A stretch of DNA of 47,478 nt, taken from the NCBI GenBank assembly GCA_964035545.1, contig CAXIUT010000004.1, forward strand, positions 1 through 47,478. Direction: 5' to 3'. Positions 31,003 to 39,076 of this stretch are shown piece by piece (within the stretch, counting starts at the first letter, position 1; each line of letters begins with the position of its first letter). Both the position numbers and the translations under genes were made by a program. The notes beneath the pieces were generated by a model that did not search any database, had not been told where the DNA came from, and saw nothing but the letters and a program-made list of their open reading frames with translations. This DNA is from Bugula neritina (lineage: Eukaryota; Bryozoa; Gymnolaemata; Cheilostomatida; Bugulidae).

Positions 31003-32127
31003 GTGAACTGTACCAATGTGGGCATCAGCTTATTGCTGGGAATATTGATGATAGGAGGGGGGCTATCAGGTTGTTCAGCACCTTCTGTCAAGACAACATC
31101 AGACAATTCAACGCTGAAAACAAAGCCGGTAGTCGAACACCAGCTTATTATTATTAACCAGCAAGCCGCCCGAAAAGAAACGGCTACGGCAAAAAGAGTC
31201 ACTGGGAAAAAAGATAAACATCATATTGAATACGAAAAAAGACGCCTGCGATATAACCAACAATGGCTTACTCAGCAGGAGGCTAGGCAGCAACAACTGA
31301 AACAGAAATACCATGATCGCTATCAGGCACAGCAACAGCAGGCAACCAGACAACAACAACAAGCCGCACAACAGGCGGAGCAACAGCTGAAACAAAAATA
31401 TCATGCGCGTTATCAGGCCCAACAACAGCAGGCAACCAGACAACAACAACAAGCCGCACAACAGGCGGAGCAACAGCTGAAACAAAAATATCATGCGCGT
31501 TATCAGGCCCAACAAAGGGCAAGGGCTGTCTATGCTAAACGGCAACCTTCGCAGCACAACAGAACCGTTAATTTAGCGGAGCATTTATCGAATGCGGCTA
31601 TTAACCGAACCCGGCACAGAATACGTTACGATGGGCGCTACATTCCAATCTCATATCCAATGGGAGATGTTCCGGCAAACATGGGCGTTTGTACTGATGT
31701 GATCATTCGCTCCTATCGCAGCTTAGGAATCGATTTGCAGCGGCTGGTTCATGAAGACATATCGAGAGCCTTCTATGCTTATCCAAACCTGTCAAAGTGG
31801 GGATTGAGTGCGCCCGATCCTAATATTGATCATCGCAGAGTGCATAATCTACGAGCCTTTTTTAATCGACATGCTCAGCGTTTACCCATGACACGAAACC
31901 CCAGGGATTACCGGCCTGGTGACATCGTTACATGGAGCCTCGGTGGTGATCAGGGGCACATCGGCATTGTCGTCAACCGCCGCTCTCCAATTGATCCTAA
32001 TCGTTATTTGATCGTTCACAACATTTCCAGTGGAACCAAAATGGAAGATGTACTTTTTAATTGGCCCATTACAGGCCATTATAGGTATTTTCCTAATCGT
32101 CAGCCCTGGTTAGCTGCAGCCAGGTGA
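31003..32127 (+). CDS. DUF1287 lipoprotein with Gln-rich tandem repeats
   Basis: About 374 residues from the GTG at 31003, chosen because GGAG precedes it by 8 bases and it gives a short lipoprotein signal ending LSGC; an ATG at 30952 is the alternative. Residues about 95-175 are a Gln/Arg/Lys-rich coiled segment with a 30-residue repeat. The C-terminal 190 residues are the DUF1287 domain: YPMGDVPANMGVCTDVIIRS, DLQRLVHEDI, PDPNIDHRRVHNL, DYRPGDIVTW and GHIGIVV. The Cys-His-Asp/Asn pattern resembles NlpC/P60-like amidases. A wall- or envelope-acting lipoprotein is likely. Confidence 0.85.
   Translation: MNCTNVGISLLLGILMIGGGLSGCSAPSVKTTSDNSTLKTKPVVEHQLIIINQQAARKETATAKRVTGKKDKHHIEYEKRRLRYNQQWLTQQEARQQQLKQKYHDRYQAQQQQATRQQQQAAQQAEQQLKQKYHARYQAQQQQATRQQQQAAQQAEQQLKQKYHARYQAQQRARAVYAKRQPSQHNRTVNLAEHLSNAAINRTRHRIRYDGRYIPISYPMGDVPANMGVCTDVIIRSYRSLGIDLQRLVHEDISRAFYAYPNLSKWGLSAPDPNIDHRRVHNLRAFFNRHAQRLPMTRNPRDYRPGDIVTWSLGGDQGHIGIVVNRRSPIDPNRYLIVHNISSGTKMEDVLFNWPITGHYRYFPNRQPWLAAAR
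31294..31515 (+). repeat. 90-bp tandem repeat within the DUF1287 gene
   Basis: Units begin at 31294, 31384 and 31474 (90-base period). The second and third are nearly identical in DNA while the first differs at several bases, and the third is partial. The encoded 30-residue unit is Gln-rich with a KQKYHARYQAQQ core. Unit number probably varies between strains. Confidence 0.9.
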
Positions 32128-32146
32128 TTTGACCTCAATTACACTG

Positions 32147-32236
32147 GTGAGCAGTAACACACATGAAGGCACTAAGAATGGAATCCTGCTATTTTTAGTG
32201 CTGTCGTTTTTGGTGCTGATACGCTGGCCACACTAA
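32147..32236 (+). CDS. Possible 29-residue membrane peptide
   Basis: A GTG-started frame encodes a short polar N-terminus, one hydrophobic segment (GILLFLVLSFLVLIRWPH) and a stop 36 bases before the next small gene. No ribosome site is visible, so this is only a candidate. Confidence 0.25.
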   Translation: MSSNTHEGTKNGILLFLVLSFLVLIRWPH

Positions 32237-32272
32237 ATTAAATTTTGTAGCAACTCTTGATTAGGAGAGGTT

Positions 32273-32452
32273 ATGAGTACAGACAATGCAACCGAACATC
32301 TGGTACGTATTGCCGAACTAGAAACAGAAAACCGCTTATTGAAAGAGCAAATCCAGGCACTCAAAGAACAGCAGCAACTCGATAGAGATCAGATCAAAAA
32401 CTTGACCAGTAACCAGTCAAACAAAAAGGCACTCGATAAGAAATGGTGGTAA
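32273..32452 (+). CDS. Small coiled-coil protein (59 residues)
   Basis: ATG at 32273 with a perfect AGGAGAGG ribosome site just upstream. The protein has a heptad-like leucine pattern (LVRIAELETENRLLKEQIQA) followed by a Gln/Lys-rich helix and ends KKWW. It resembles SlyX-like or other short coiled-coil proteins in type, not in any clear signature. It ends 10 bases before the MerR-type promoter of the methyltransferase gene. Confidence 0.65.
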   Translation: MSTDNATEHLVRIAELETENRLLKEQIQALKEQQQLDRDQIKNLTSNQSNKKALDKKWW

Positions 32453-32462
32453 CAAATTAGCC

Positions 32463-32494
32463 TTGACCCTGAAGTAAACATTAGGGTTTAAGCT
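32463..32494 (+). promoter_or_regulatory. MerR-type promoter of the methyltransferase gene
   Basis: TTGACC (32463-32468) and TAAGCT (32489-32494) are 20 bp apart, with ACCCT and AGGGT arms and AGTAA in the centre. It closely matches the promoter at 14410-14441. The ATG at 32501 lies where transcription should begin, so the message would be nearly leaderless. Confidence 0.78.
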
Positions 32495-32500
32495 ATCACA

Positions 32501-33091
32501 ATGACCTTATTTTTATTTTTGCTGTTTATTTGCTTGTGTGTGTTAGGGCGAGTTTTCCTACAATACAGACTGACCGGTAATCACGGTATACGCCCGGCAG
32601 GAAAACACTCCCCTCCGCTTCAAATAGCCGCCAGTTTACTGCTGGTACTATCTGCTTTACTTACTCTTTTCTATACGCTTGGGCAGACACTTGGCTACTT
32701 GCAAGCCAGTTTTGAACCGGGCAATTTCCAGCTACTTGCAGGATATTTGCTCTACATAGTGGGCCTTGTATTGGTTTTGGTTGCGCAATATCAGATGGGC
32801 AGCGCTTGGCGCATTGGTGTTGACCCAACAGAACCAACGGACTTAATCACGCGGGGTTTGTTTCAGTACATTAGGAATCCAATTTATACCGGCCTATTTA
32901 TCGGTGGCATTGGCTTACTATTGATTAGCCCTTCAGTCATTTTGCTCATTGGCCTGTTATTGGGCTATGTTGCAGTGGAGCTGTTTGTTCGGAAAGTGGA
33001 AGAGCCTTACTTACGACAACAGTTTGGGACAGACTATCAAAGCTGGTGCAGAACAACGCCTCGTTATTTTCCTCATTTCTTTTTGCGGTAA
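32501..33091 (+). CDS. Isoprenylcysteine methyltransferase-like membrane protein
   Basis: A 196-residue membrane protein with about five hydrophobic segments. The C-terminal SAM-binding region is RNPIYTGLFIGG, then VRKVEEPYLRQQFG and a final YQSWCRTTPRYFP, as in the ICMT/phospholipid methyltransferase-like family. Such proteins are often found with heavy-metal regulators and transporters, but their substrate in bacteria is unclear. It is the intact version of the pseudogene at 14445-15054. A metal-inducible promoter directly precedes it. Confidence 0.85.
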   Translation: MTLFLFLLFICLCVLGRVFLQYRLTGNHGIRPAGKHSPPLQIAASLLLVLSALLTLFYTLGQTLGYLQASFEPGNFQLLAGYLLYIVGLVLVLVAQYQMGSAWRIGVDPTEPTDLITRGLFQYIRNPIYTGLFIGGIGLLLISPSVILLIGLLLGYVAVELFVRKVEEPYLRQQFGTDYQSWCRTTPRYFPHFFLR

Positions 33092-33171
33092 AAATTTGCA
33101 ATGATCATGCTGAATAACCTAAAAAAGCACACACAGATTGATTACCATTCCTTAATTATTACGTTCCACGC

Positions 33172-33202
33172 TTGACCTGACAGGTGTGTCAGGATGTATG
33201 AT
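33172..33202 (+). promoter_or_regulatory. MerR/CueR-type promoter of the cop operon
   Basis: TTGACC (33172-33177) and TATGAT (33197-33202) are exactly 19 bp apart. A perfect inverted repeat, CCTGACA-ggtg-TGTCAGG (33176-33193), fills the spacer. It differs in arm sequence from the other four strong sites. The first gene starts 50 bases downstream. Confidence 0.9.
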
Positions 33203-33251
33203 CTATGTTGATCAAAAAACAACAAAGCATTTGGGATACAACCCTTCACTC

Positions 33252-33641
33252 ATGAAACGCCTGTTCTTCATTAATCTGCTGATTTTGATATTCACTACCA
33301 ATGTGATGGCGAGTGTGGTGTCAACAGCCTGTTCGTATGGCACATCACCTACGACAGTCGAAGCAGAGAATATGGGGCAACACACCAAACATCAGAATCA
33401 TTCTGCTGCAATGATGGACAGCCAGATGCAAATGATGTCGGACTGTTGCTCCGGCATAGACGGCGGTTCTGTTACGGATCATGAATGTGGTGATTGCCAG
33501 TTTCACTGTAGTGGCAGTGTATTACTACCTGAGGCTTCAAATATTCAAACAGTTGAATCCATTCCCACACACTCGTTTTTAATGCCCTCTCTCCTTTCTA
33601 TGGCTAAACCGCGCCTGTTAAGACCCCCCCGACTGAGTTAA
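33252..33641 (+). CDS. Cys/His/Met-rich secreted protein
   Basis: About 129 residues from the ATG at 33252, preferred to an earlier frame start because it opens a signal peptide (MKRLFFINLLILIFTTNVMA). The mature protein is rich in Met, His and Cys: GQHTKHQNHSAAMMDSQMQM, SDCCSG, HECGDCQFHCSGS. These are soft-metal ligands. It is the first gene of the copper operon. A family name is not certain, although small Cys/His proteins before copA are common. Confidence 0.72.
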   Translation: MKRLFFINLLILIFTTNVMASVVSTACSYGTSPTTVEAENMGQHTKHQNHSAAMMDSQMQMMSDCCSGIDGGSVTDHECGDCQFHCSGSVLLPEASNIQTVESIPTHSFLMPSLLSMAKPRLLRPPRLS

Positions 33642-33799
33642 TTCCTGACAACCTGCGTGTACCCCACGTTCCGGTTGCATATCTCCATTTTAAAGAAAAT
33701 TAAGTAACGCCTATCCAGGGTTTATCCGCTTGTTTGTCTGCAAACAATTCGGCGCTGGATTTGCGTTATTGCAAAAAAACAAAATTCAGGAATTATTTG

Positions 33800-35563
33800 A
33801 TGAAATCTGCTTTAAATCAGGACGGGTTGTTAGTGTCCCGTCGCCAATTTGTTACCGGCTTGTCTGCGAGCGCGATGATGGGCGGTTTAGGTTTGCTGGC
33901 TCCCGGACTCCTTAATGCAGCGTCACATGGCGATATGCCGGTACTCGATGGCCCGGTATTTGACCTCACCATCGCGGAAATGATGGTTAATTTTACCGGT
34001 CAGCCACGTATTGCTACCGCTATCAATGGCTCGATACCTGCACCATTGCTGCGTATGCGCGAGGGTGACGATATAACCCTACGTGTCACTAACCGTATGA
34101 AAGTCACTTCTTCTATTCATTGGCATGGCTTGATCCTGCCACCGGAAATGGATGGGGTACCTGGACTGAGTTTCGCCGGAATCCGCCCCGGCGAAACTTA
34201 TGTCTATCGTTTTAAAGCGGTACAGAGCGGGACTTACTGGTATCACAGCCATTCGGGGTATCAGGAACAAACCGGTATGTACGGTTCTATTGTAATCGAA
34301 CCACGCGAACAAGACCCGGTACGTTACGACCGTGACCATGTAATAGTGCTGTCGGACTGGTCGGACGAACAGCCGGAGTCCATCTACGCCAAGCTCAAAA
34401 AAATGAGCCACTACTACAACACCCGAGAACGTACGTTGGGAGATTTTGGTCGTGAGGTAGCCGCCAATGGGGTCGGTCAGGCTGTTTCAGACCGGCAAAT
34501 GTGGAACCAGATGCGTATGAGCGATCGTGACATCTCCGATGTGACAGGTTGGACATACACTTTCCTAACGAATGGCAAAACACCGGCAGAAGGCTGGGAA
34601 GGTTTATTCAAGCCGGGTGAGCGGGTAAGACTGCGTTTTATCAATGCGGCGGCGATGACCTTCTTCGACATCCGCATTCCGGGCTTAAAAATGGAAGTGG
34701 TCGCCACGGATGGACAGGATATTCGTCCGGTTAAAGGTATCGATGAATTCCGCATCGGTGTGGCAGAAACCTATGATGTGGTGGTGCAACCTGCTGCCGG
34801 TGCTTATAGCATCTTCGCACAGGCCATCGACCGTTCAGGTTATGCACGTGGCACGTTGACGAGCCAGCAGGGAAAGAAAGCGGCTATTCCGGCAATGGAT
34901 GCGATGCCTACGCTAACGCATGGTGACATGGGCATGGGCGGCACCATGGGCGGGATGGATCATAGCCAAATGGGGGGTGATATGGCCGGGATGGATCATA
35001 GCCAAATGGGCCATGACATGGCAGGCATGGATCACGGCATGACGACCCCCAGTGGACAGGTTGCCATTCAGCCAGGGCCACATATTGACATGTTTGCGCC
35101 AGATCCACAGATCAGACTCAATGATCCGGGGGTTGGCTTAAGAAATAACGGGCGGCGGGTGCTGACCTATGCCGATATTCGCAATCTTAGACCGACGATT
35201 GATAAACGCCCGCCAGGACGTGAAATCGAGCTACACCTGACCGGCAATATGAGCCGCTACATGTGGTCAATTAATGGCGTTAAATTTGCCGACGCCAAAC
35301 CTATTCTCCTCAAATACGGTGAGCGCGTTCGCTTCACCCTAATCAATGACACCATGATGAATCACCCCGTGCATCTACACGGCATGTGGAGTGAACTGGA
35401 AAGTGGTGACGATCAGTATTTGGCCCGAAAGCACACTATTGTGGCCCAACCCGGCGCAAAAATTACTTACCTGGTGACGGCTGATGCCAAAGGCCAGTGG
35501 GCTTACCACTGTCACCTGATCTATCACATGGAAGGCATGTTCCGCCGTGTCGTTGTCGCGTAA
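33800..35563 (+). CDS. copA: CopA multicopper oxidase
   Basis: 587 residues from the ATG at 33800, which has CAGGA 8 bases upstream and puts a twin-arginine signal (SRRQFVTGLSA) at the start. All copper ligand motifs are present: HWHG, YHSHSG, HPVHLHG and HCHLIYHMEGM. A Met/His-rich insert (about residues 370-415, repeated MDHSQMG) would bind extra Cu. The enzyme is exported folded and oxidises Cu(I) in the periplasm. Followed after 12 bases by copB. Confidence 0.97.
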   Translation: MKSALNQDGLLVSRRQFVTGLSASAMMGGLGLLAPGLLNAASHGDMPVLDGPVFDLTIAEMMVNFTGQPRIATAINGSIPAPLLRMREGDDITLRVTNRMKVTSSIHWHGLILPPEMDGVPGLSFAGIRPGETYVYRFKAVQSGTYWYHSHSGYQEQTGMYGSIVIEPREQDPVRYDRDHVIVLSDWSDEQPESIYAKLKKMSHYYNTRERTLGDFGREVAANGVGQAVSDRQMWNQMRMSDRDISDVTGWTYTFLTNGKTPAEGWEGLFKPGERVRLRFINAAAMTFFDIRIPGLKMEVVATDGQDIRPVKGIDEFRIGVAETYDVVVQPAAGAYSIFAQAIDRSGYARGTLTSQQGKKAAIPAMDAMPTLTHGDMGMGGTMGGMDHSQMGGDMAGMDHSQMGHDMAGMDHGMTTPSGQVAIQPGPHIDMFAPDPQIRLNDPGVGLRNNGRRVLTYADIRNLRPTIDKRPPGREIELHLTGNMSRYMWSINGVKFADAKPILLKYGERVRFTLINDTMMNHPVHLHGMWSELESGDDQYLARKHTIVAQPGAKITYLVTADAKGQWAYHCHLIYHMEGMFRRVVVA

Positions 35564-35575
35564 GGGAGAATCACA

Positions 35576-36799
35576 ATGAAAAAATTATTACTTAGCCTGA
35601 TGTTGTTAACGGGCACTGGTGTTACCGGAATGGCCATTGCTGCCACTGACCATTCCGGTCACAAAATGGATCATTCCGCACATAACATGGAAATGGATTG
35701 TTCCGATCCAAAACATGCGCAGATGGATCAGTGCAAGGCGATGAATAGCAAAACGATGGATCATAGCCAGCACAAAGGCATGGATCACTCCAAGATGAAC
35801 CACGGCAAGCAACCGGCAATGGATCATTCCAAAATGAACCACGGCAAGCAACCGGCAATGGATCACTCCAAGATGAACCACGGCAAGCAACCGGCAATGG
35901 ATCATTCCAAAATGAACCACGGCAAGCAACCGGCAATGGATCACTCCAAGATGAACCACGGCAAGCAACCGGCAATGGATCATTCCAAGATGAACCACGG
36001 CAAGCAACCGGCAATGGATCATTCCAAGATGAACCACGGCAAGCAACCGGCAATGGATCACTCCAAGATGAACCACGGCAAGCAACCGGCGAACGCTATA
36101 CCAGTGAGTGATGGCTCAGCTACCGAAGACATTCCCATGCCGTTTCCGGGTGCTATGCACATGGTAGATGACCCTTTTCTGAGCAAATTCATTATTGATC
36201 GCTTTGAGATCATTGATAGCGATGAAGACGATAAGCCCATCCTGCTGGAAGCTGAAGCATGGTTCGGGAAAGACATCGACAAGCTTTGGATCAAGGCAGA
36301 AGTTGAGCGTGAAGGCTCACTCACTGAGGAAGCTGAATTCCAATTTCTCTACAGTCGTGCTGTTTCGCCCTATTGGGATATACAGGCCGGAATACGCAAA
36401 GACTTCAAGCCGGTTGAGCAGGAATGGGCGGCATTCGGCATTAAAGGGATTGCACCTTATTACTTCGATGTCGATGCCGCCCTGTTTTTCGGCAAGGGTG
36501 GCAAGACCGCAGCCAGTATTTCAGGTGAATACGAGCTGATGCTCAGTCAAAAAACAGCGTTAGTACCCGAGCTGGAAGTGAATTTCTTTGGCCAGGACGA
36601 TCCGGAAATGGGCGTTGGTTCCGGCCTGTCAGATATGAACTTCAGCCTGCGTTTACAGCATGAATTCCGGCGTGAGTTTGCGCCTTACTTCGGCGTCACC
36701 TGGACAAAATTGTTTGGTGGCACCGCCGATTACGCTCGTGATGAAGGTGAAGATACGAGTGACGCCCGTTTCATGGTGGGCGTACATGCGTGGTTTTAA
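35576..36799 (+). CDS. copB: CopB outer-membrane copper protein
   Basis: A 407-residue protein with a signal peptide, a His/Met-rich N-terminal half and a C-terminal beta-barrel domain (about residues 195-407, with DRFEIIDSDEDDKPILLEAE and YFDVDAALFFGKGG) of the CopB family. Residues 69-172 are eight copies of MDHSKMNHGKQPA. It binds much Cu and is the outer-membrane partner of CopA. GGGAG precedes the ATG. Confidence 0.95.
   Translation: MKKLLLSLMLLTGTGVTGMAIAATDHSGHKMDHSAHNMEMDCSDPKHAQMDQCKAMNSKTMDHSQHKGMDHSKMNHGKQPAMDHSKMNHGKQPAMDHSKMNHGKQPAMDHSKMNHGKQPAMDHSKMNHGKQPAMDHSKMNHGKQPAMDHSKMNHGKQPAMDHSKMNHGKQPANAIPVSDGSATEDIPMPFPGAMHMVDDPFLSKFIIDRFEIIDSDEDDKPILLEAEAWFGKDIDKLWIKAEVEREGSLTEEAEFQFLYSRAVSPYWDIQAGIRKDFKPVEQEWAAFGIKGIAPYYFDVDAALFFGKGGKTAASISGEYELMLSQKTALVPELEVNFFGQDDPEMGVGSGLSDMNFSLRLQHEFRREFAPYFGVTWTKLFGGTADYARDEGEDTSDARFMVGVHAWF
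35780..36091 (+). repeat. 39-bp tandem repeat in copB, 8 units
   Basis: Eight 39-base units encode identical 13-residue repeats with only silent changes (cac/cat, aag/aaa) that vary between units. Such an array expands and contracts by slippage, changing the number of metal-binding His/Met residues. Confidence 0.95.
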
Positions 36800-36817
36800 T
36801 TTAAAGGAGAACAATCA

Positions 36818-37411
36818 ATGAAACATCTGACAAAACTACTGATTAGCGTTGGCGTCGTGAGCATTCTGGCGGGTTGTGCCAATAATGCAGCCAAAACAAT
36901 GGATCATTCCTCACATGATAAAGCCGAAAAAATGGCAATGAAACATGATGAGCATAGTGGACATGATAAACAAAAGGACGCACACGGTGACGGGCATAGC
37001 GATGGGCATGGCGAGCATGGTGGAGGCCATGCAGAAAGTGCGGTCGGTAAACCTGCGTCAGGCATGGCACCCACGAAAACCTATCAGGTCAGCATGCTGG
37101 ACTCTATGAAGTATGTGTTTAATCAAAAGCCTGATCTAAGTCCCGGTGATGTCGTGAAGTTTGTCGTCACCAACAACGGCAAAATCCCGCACGAATTCTC
37201 TATTGGTAATGCTGCTGAACAAGCTAAGCACAATGCAATGATGAAAAGTATGCCGGATATGAAACATGAAGATGGCAATACCGTCACCGTTCAACCAGGA
37301 CAGAGCAAAGCGCTGGTGTGGCAGTTCAGCGGCCACGATGAAGTGGTCTTCGCCTGTAATGTGCCCGGCCACTATGAAGCGGGCATGTTCCACAAAGCCG
37401 CTCTGCATTAA
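36818..37411 (+). CDS. Cupredoxin lipoprotein (copy 1)
   Basis: A 197-residue protein with a lipoprotein signal (ILAGC), a His/Asp/Gly-rich linker (HGDGHSDGHGEHGGGH) and a C-terminal cupredoxin domain. Type 1 copper ligands are visible: His in KIPHEFSIG, and Cys, His and Met in ACNVPGHYEAGM. A MKSMPDMKHE insert adds Met/His. AAGGAG stands before the ATG. It may take electrons from or carry Cu for CopA. Confidence 0.92.
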   Translation: MKHLTKLLISVGVVSILAGCANNAAKTMDHSSHDKAEKMAMKHDEHSGHDKQKDAHGDGHSDGHGEHGGGHAESAVGKPASGMAPTKTYQVSMLDSMKYVFNQKPDLSPGDVVKFVVTNNGKIPHEFSIGNAAEQAKHNAMMKSMPDMKHEDGNTVTVQPGQSKALVWQFSGHDEVVFACNVPGHYEAGMFHKAALH

Positions 37412-37487
37412 TAACAACACGTAAACCGCCAGACACTGCTCCCTGTGGTGTCTGGTCATTTCATTTCATCGACTAAAGGAAATAATG

Positions 37488-38018
37488 ATGAACAAATCCG
37501 TAACAACTGCTTTTAGTATTTTGGTATTGGCTGGTCTGCTGAGTATTGCGCCGCTACAAGCCAGTGAAGATTCACACAATATGGAAGGAATGGATCACAG
37601 CCAAATGGGCGAGGGCATGGATCATGGCTCAATGGGTGAAAGTAAAATAGGAAAATCCGGTAAAGGCATGGCTCCGACTAAAACGATCAAAGTCACCATG
37701 TTAGATACCATGCGCTTTGAATTTGACCAGACACCGGCATTAAAAGCGGGCGATGTGGTGAAGTTTGTAGTGACCAATAAAGGGAAAATACCCCATGAAT
37801 TTTCCATCGGTACACCTCAGGAACAACAGCATCACCGGGAAATGATGAAGGAAATGCCAAATATGGATCATGGCGATAGTGATAATGCGTTAACTGTCCA
37901 GCCCGGACAAACAGCACCGTTGCTTTGGCAGTTTAGCGGTAAGGATCAGGTCTTGTTTGCCTGTAATGTGCCGGGCCATTTTGAAGCCGGAATGAAGCAC
38001 TCAACACAGCTTAACTAA
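37488..38018 (+). CDS. Secreted cupredoxin (copy 2)
   Basis: A 176-residue paralogue of the preceding protein. The ATG at 37488 has AAAGGA 7 bases away; the ATG at 37485 is an alternative. It has an ordinary signal peptide rather than a lipid anchor, a shorter Met/His linker (MDHSQMGEGMDHGSMG) and the same ligands: PHEFSIG and ACNVPGHFEAGM. One tethered and one soluble form suggests an electron or copper relay. Confidence 0.92.
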   Translation: MNKSVTTAFSILVLAGLLSIAPLQASEDSHNMEGMDHSQMGEGMDHGSMGESKIGKSGKGMAPTKTIKVTMLDTMRFEFDQTPALKAGDVVKFVVTNKGKIPHEFSIGTPQEQQHHREMMKEMPNMDHGDSDNALTVQPGQTAPLLWQFSGKDQVLFACNVPGHFEAGMKHSTQLN

Positions 38019-38087
38019 CAAGCTATCACAGCGCATTTCCCTACTGATGCTCCAGTGGGGAATGTGCATGTCCATGGGATATGGTTA

Positions 38088-38510
38088 ATGTTAACGGTTA
38101 GTGATCTGGCAAAACAAAGCGGCATTACTCCGCACACCATACGTTATTACATCCGTTCAGGTTTATTGCCACCAAGCAAAACTCAGGAGAACAATTATCG
38201 CCTGTTCTCCACACAAGCGGTGCAGCAGGTAAAGTTTATTTATCAGGCAAAACGGCTGGGCTTAGCACAAAAAGACATCCAGCAGATTTTAGCAACGGAT
38301 CAAAACGAAAAAGTGTCTCCAGATACTGTCGAGAACATGACTTATCGTTTGGTAGAAGAACGTATCAGGACAATAGATGATGAAATCAGGGACATGCAGC
38401 AGTTGCGCCACAAAACTCAACTTGCCCTTGAGCAATGTCAGGATAGGCAAGGTCAAAGCCGTAGTGAGGGCAATGTGAAGTGTTTGATCGACGCTATTGC
38501 CAATATTTAA
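38088..38510 (+). CDS. MerR-family regulator with extended Cys loop
   Basis: A 140-residue regulator from the ATG at 38088 (GGGA 9 bases upstream). N-terminal MerR winged helix: MLTVSDLAKQSGITPHTIRY, then NNYRLFSTQAVQQV. Residue 77 is Ser, as in monovalent (Cu/Ag/Au) sensors. The metal loop cysteines are Cys117 and Cys132 with 14 residues between, about twice the usual 7-8, so the metal site may be unusual. It lies in the middle of the cop operon it probably controls. Confidence 0.85.
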   Translation: MLTVSDLAKQSGITPHTIRYYIRSGLLPPSKTQENNYRLFSTQAVQQVKFIYQAKRLGLAQKDIQQILATDQNEKVSPDTVENMTYRLVEERIRTIDDEIRDMQQLRHKTQLALEQCQDRQGQSRSEGNVKCLIDAIANI

Positions 38511-38534
38511 AAATAATTTTTTTTGGAGAAAAAT

Positions 38535-38993
38535 ATGAAAGCGTTCAAATTATTTATCGGTATGTGTTTAATCGCTATGGTTTCGCCGGTCATGGCGCAT
38601 AGCAAATTAGTGGCCTCTGAACCGGCCAATGAAGCTGAGCTAATGGAAACTCCGCAGCAAGTCATGTTGGAGTTCAATCGTGAGGTACGACTGGTTAAAG
38701 TCGCTTTGACGGACGAGAATGATGAAGCCGTTGAACTGGAGTTCAAACCGTCACTGGATAAAAAAACCGTATTCGAGGTAGCTTTACCTGAATTGGAATC
38801 CGGGGCTTATCAGGTGAAGTGGATGGCGATGAGTGGGGATTCACACAAAATGAAAGGTGATTTTGGCTTTTCAGTTATACCATCTGAATCTGAAAATACG
38901 ACCACAAGCGAAAACAACCAAATGGATAAGGCTGTCAAAAAATCGCTGTCAAAACCTTGTGATCCAACAGTAGCGCCTGAAAAAGCTGTATGA
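38535..38993 (+). CDS. copC: CopC periplasmic copper protein
   Basis: A 152-residue protein from the ATG at 38535 (TGGAG just upstream). The signal peptide ends MAHSKLVASEPANEAEL, exposing the N-terminal His of the Cu(II) site. SGAYQVKWMAMSGDSHKMKGDFGFSV carries the second conserved His and the Met residues near the C-terminus. It passes Cu to CopD. An additional acidic and Lys-rich tail of about 35 residues, including one Cys, follows the domain. Confidence 0.93.
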   Translation: MKAFKLFIGMCLIAMVSPVMAHSKLVASEPANEAELMETPQQVMLEFNREVRLVKVALTDENDEAVELEFKPSLDKKTVFEVALPELESGAYQVKWMAMSGDSHKMKGDFGFSVIPSESENTTTSENNQMDKAVKKSLSKPCDPTVAPEKAV

Positions 38994-39076
38994 CTTGCTT
39001 CTGATTTATCTAGCTGTTCAGGCATTTTAGTTCATTGGGGATGCCTGAAGGGTTGCTGTTATCAAAAGGTAATATC

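Noticed and set aside
35606-36085. Long reverse-strand frames opposite copB
   Set aside because: They mirror the 39-bp repeat array; a multiple-of-three repeat keeps the opposite strand open.
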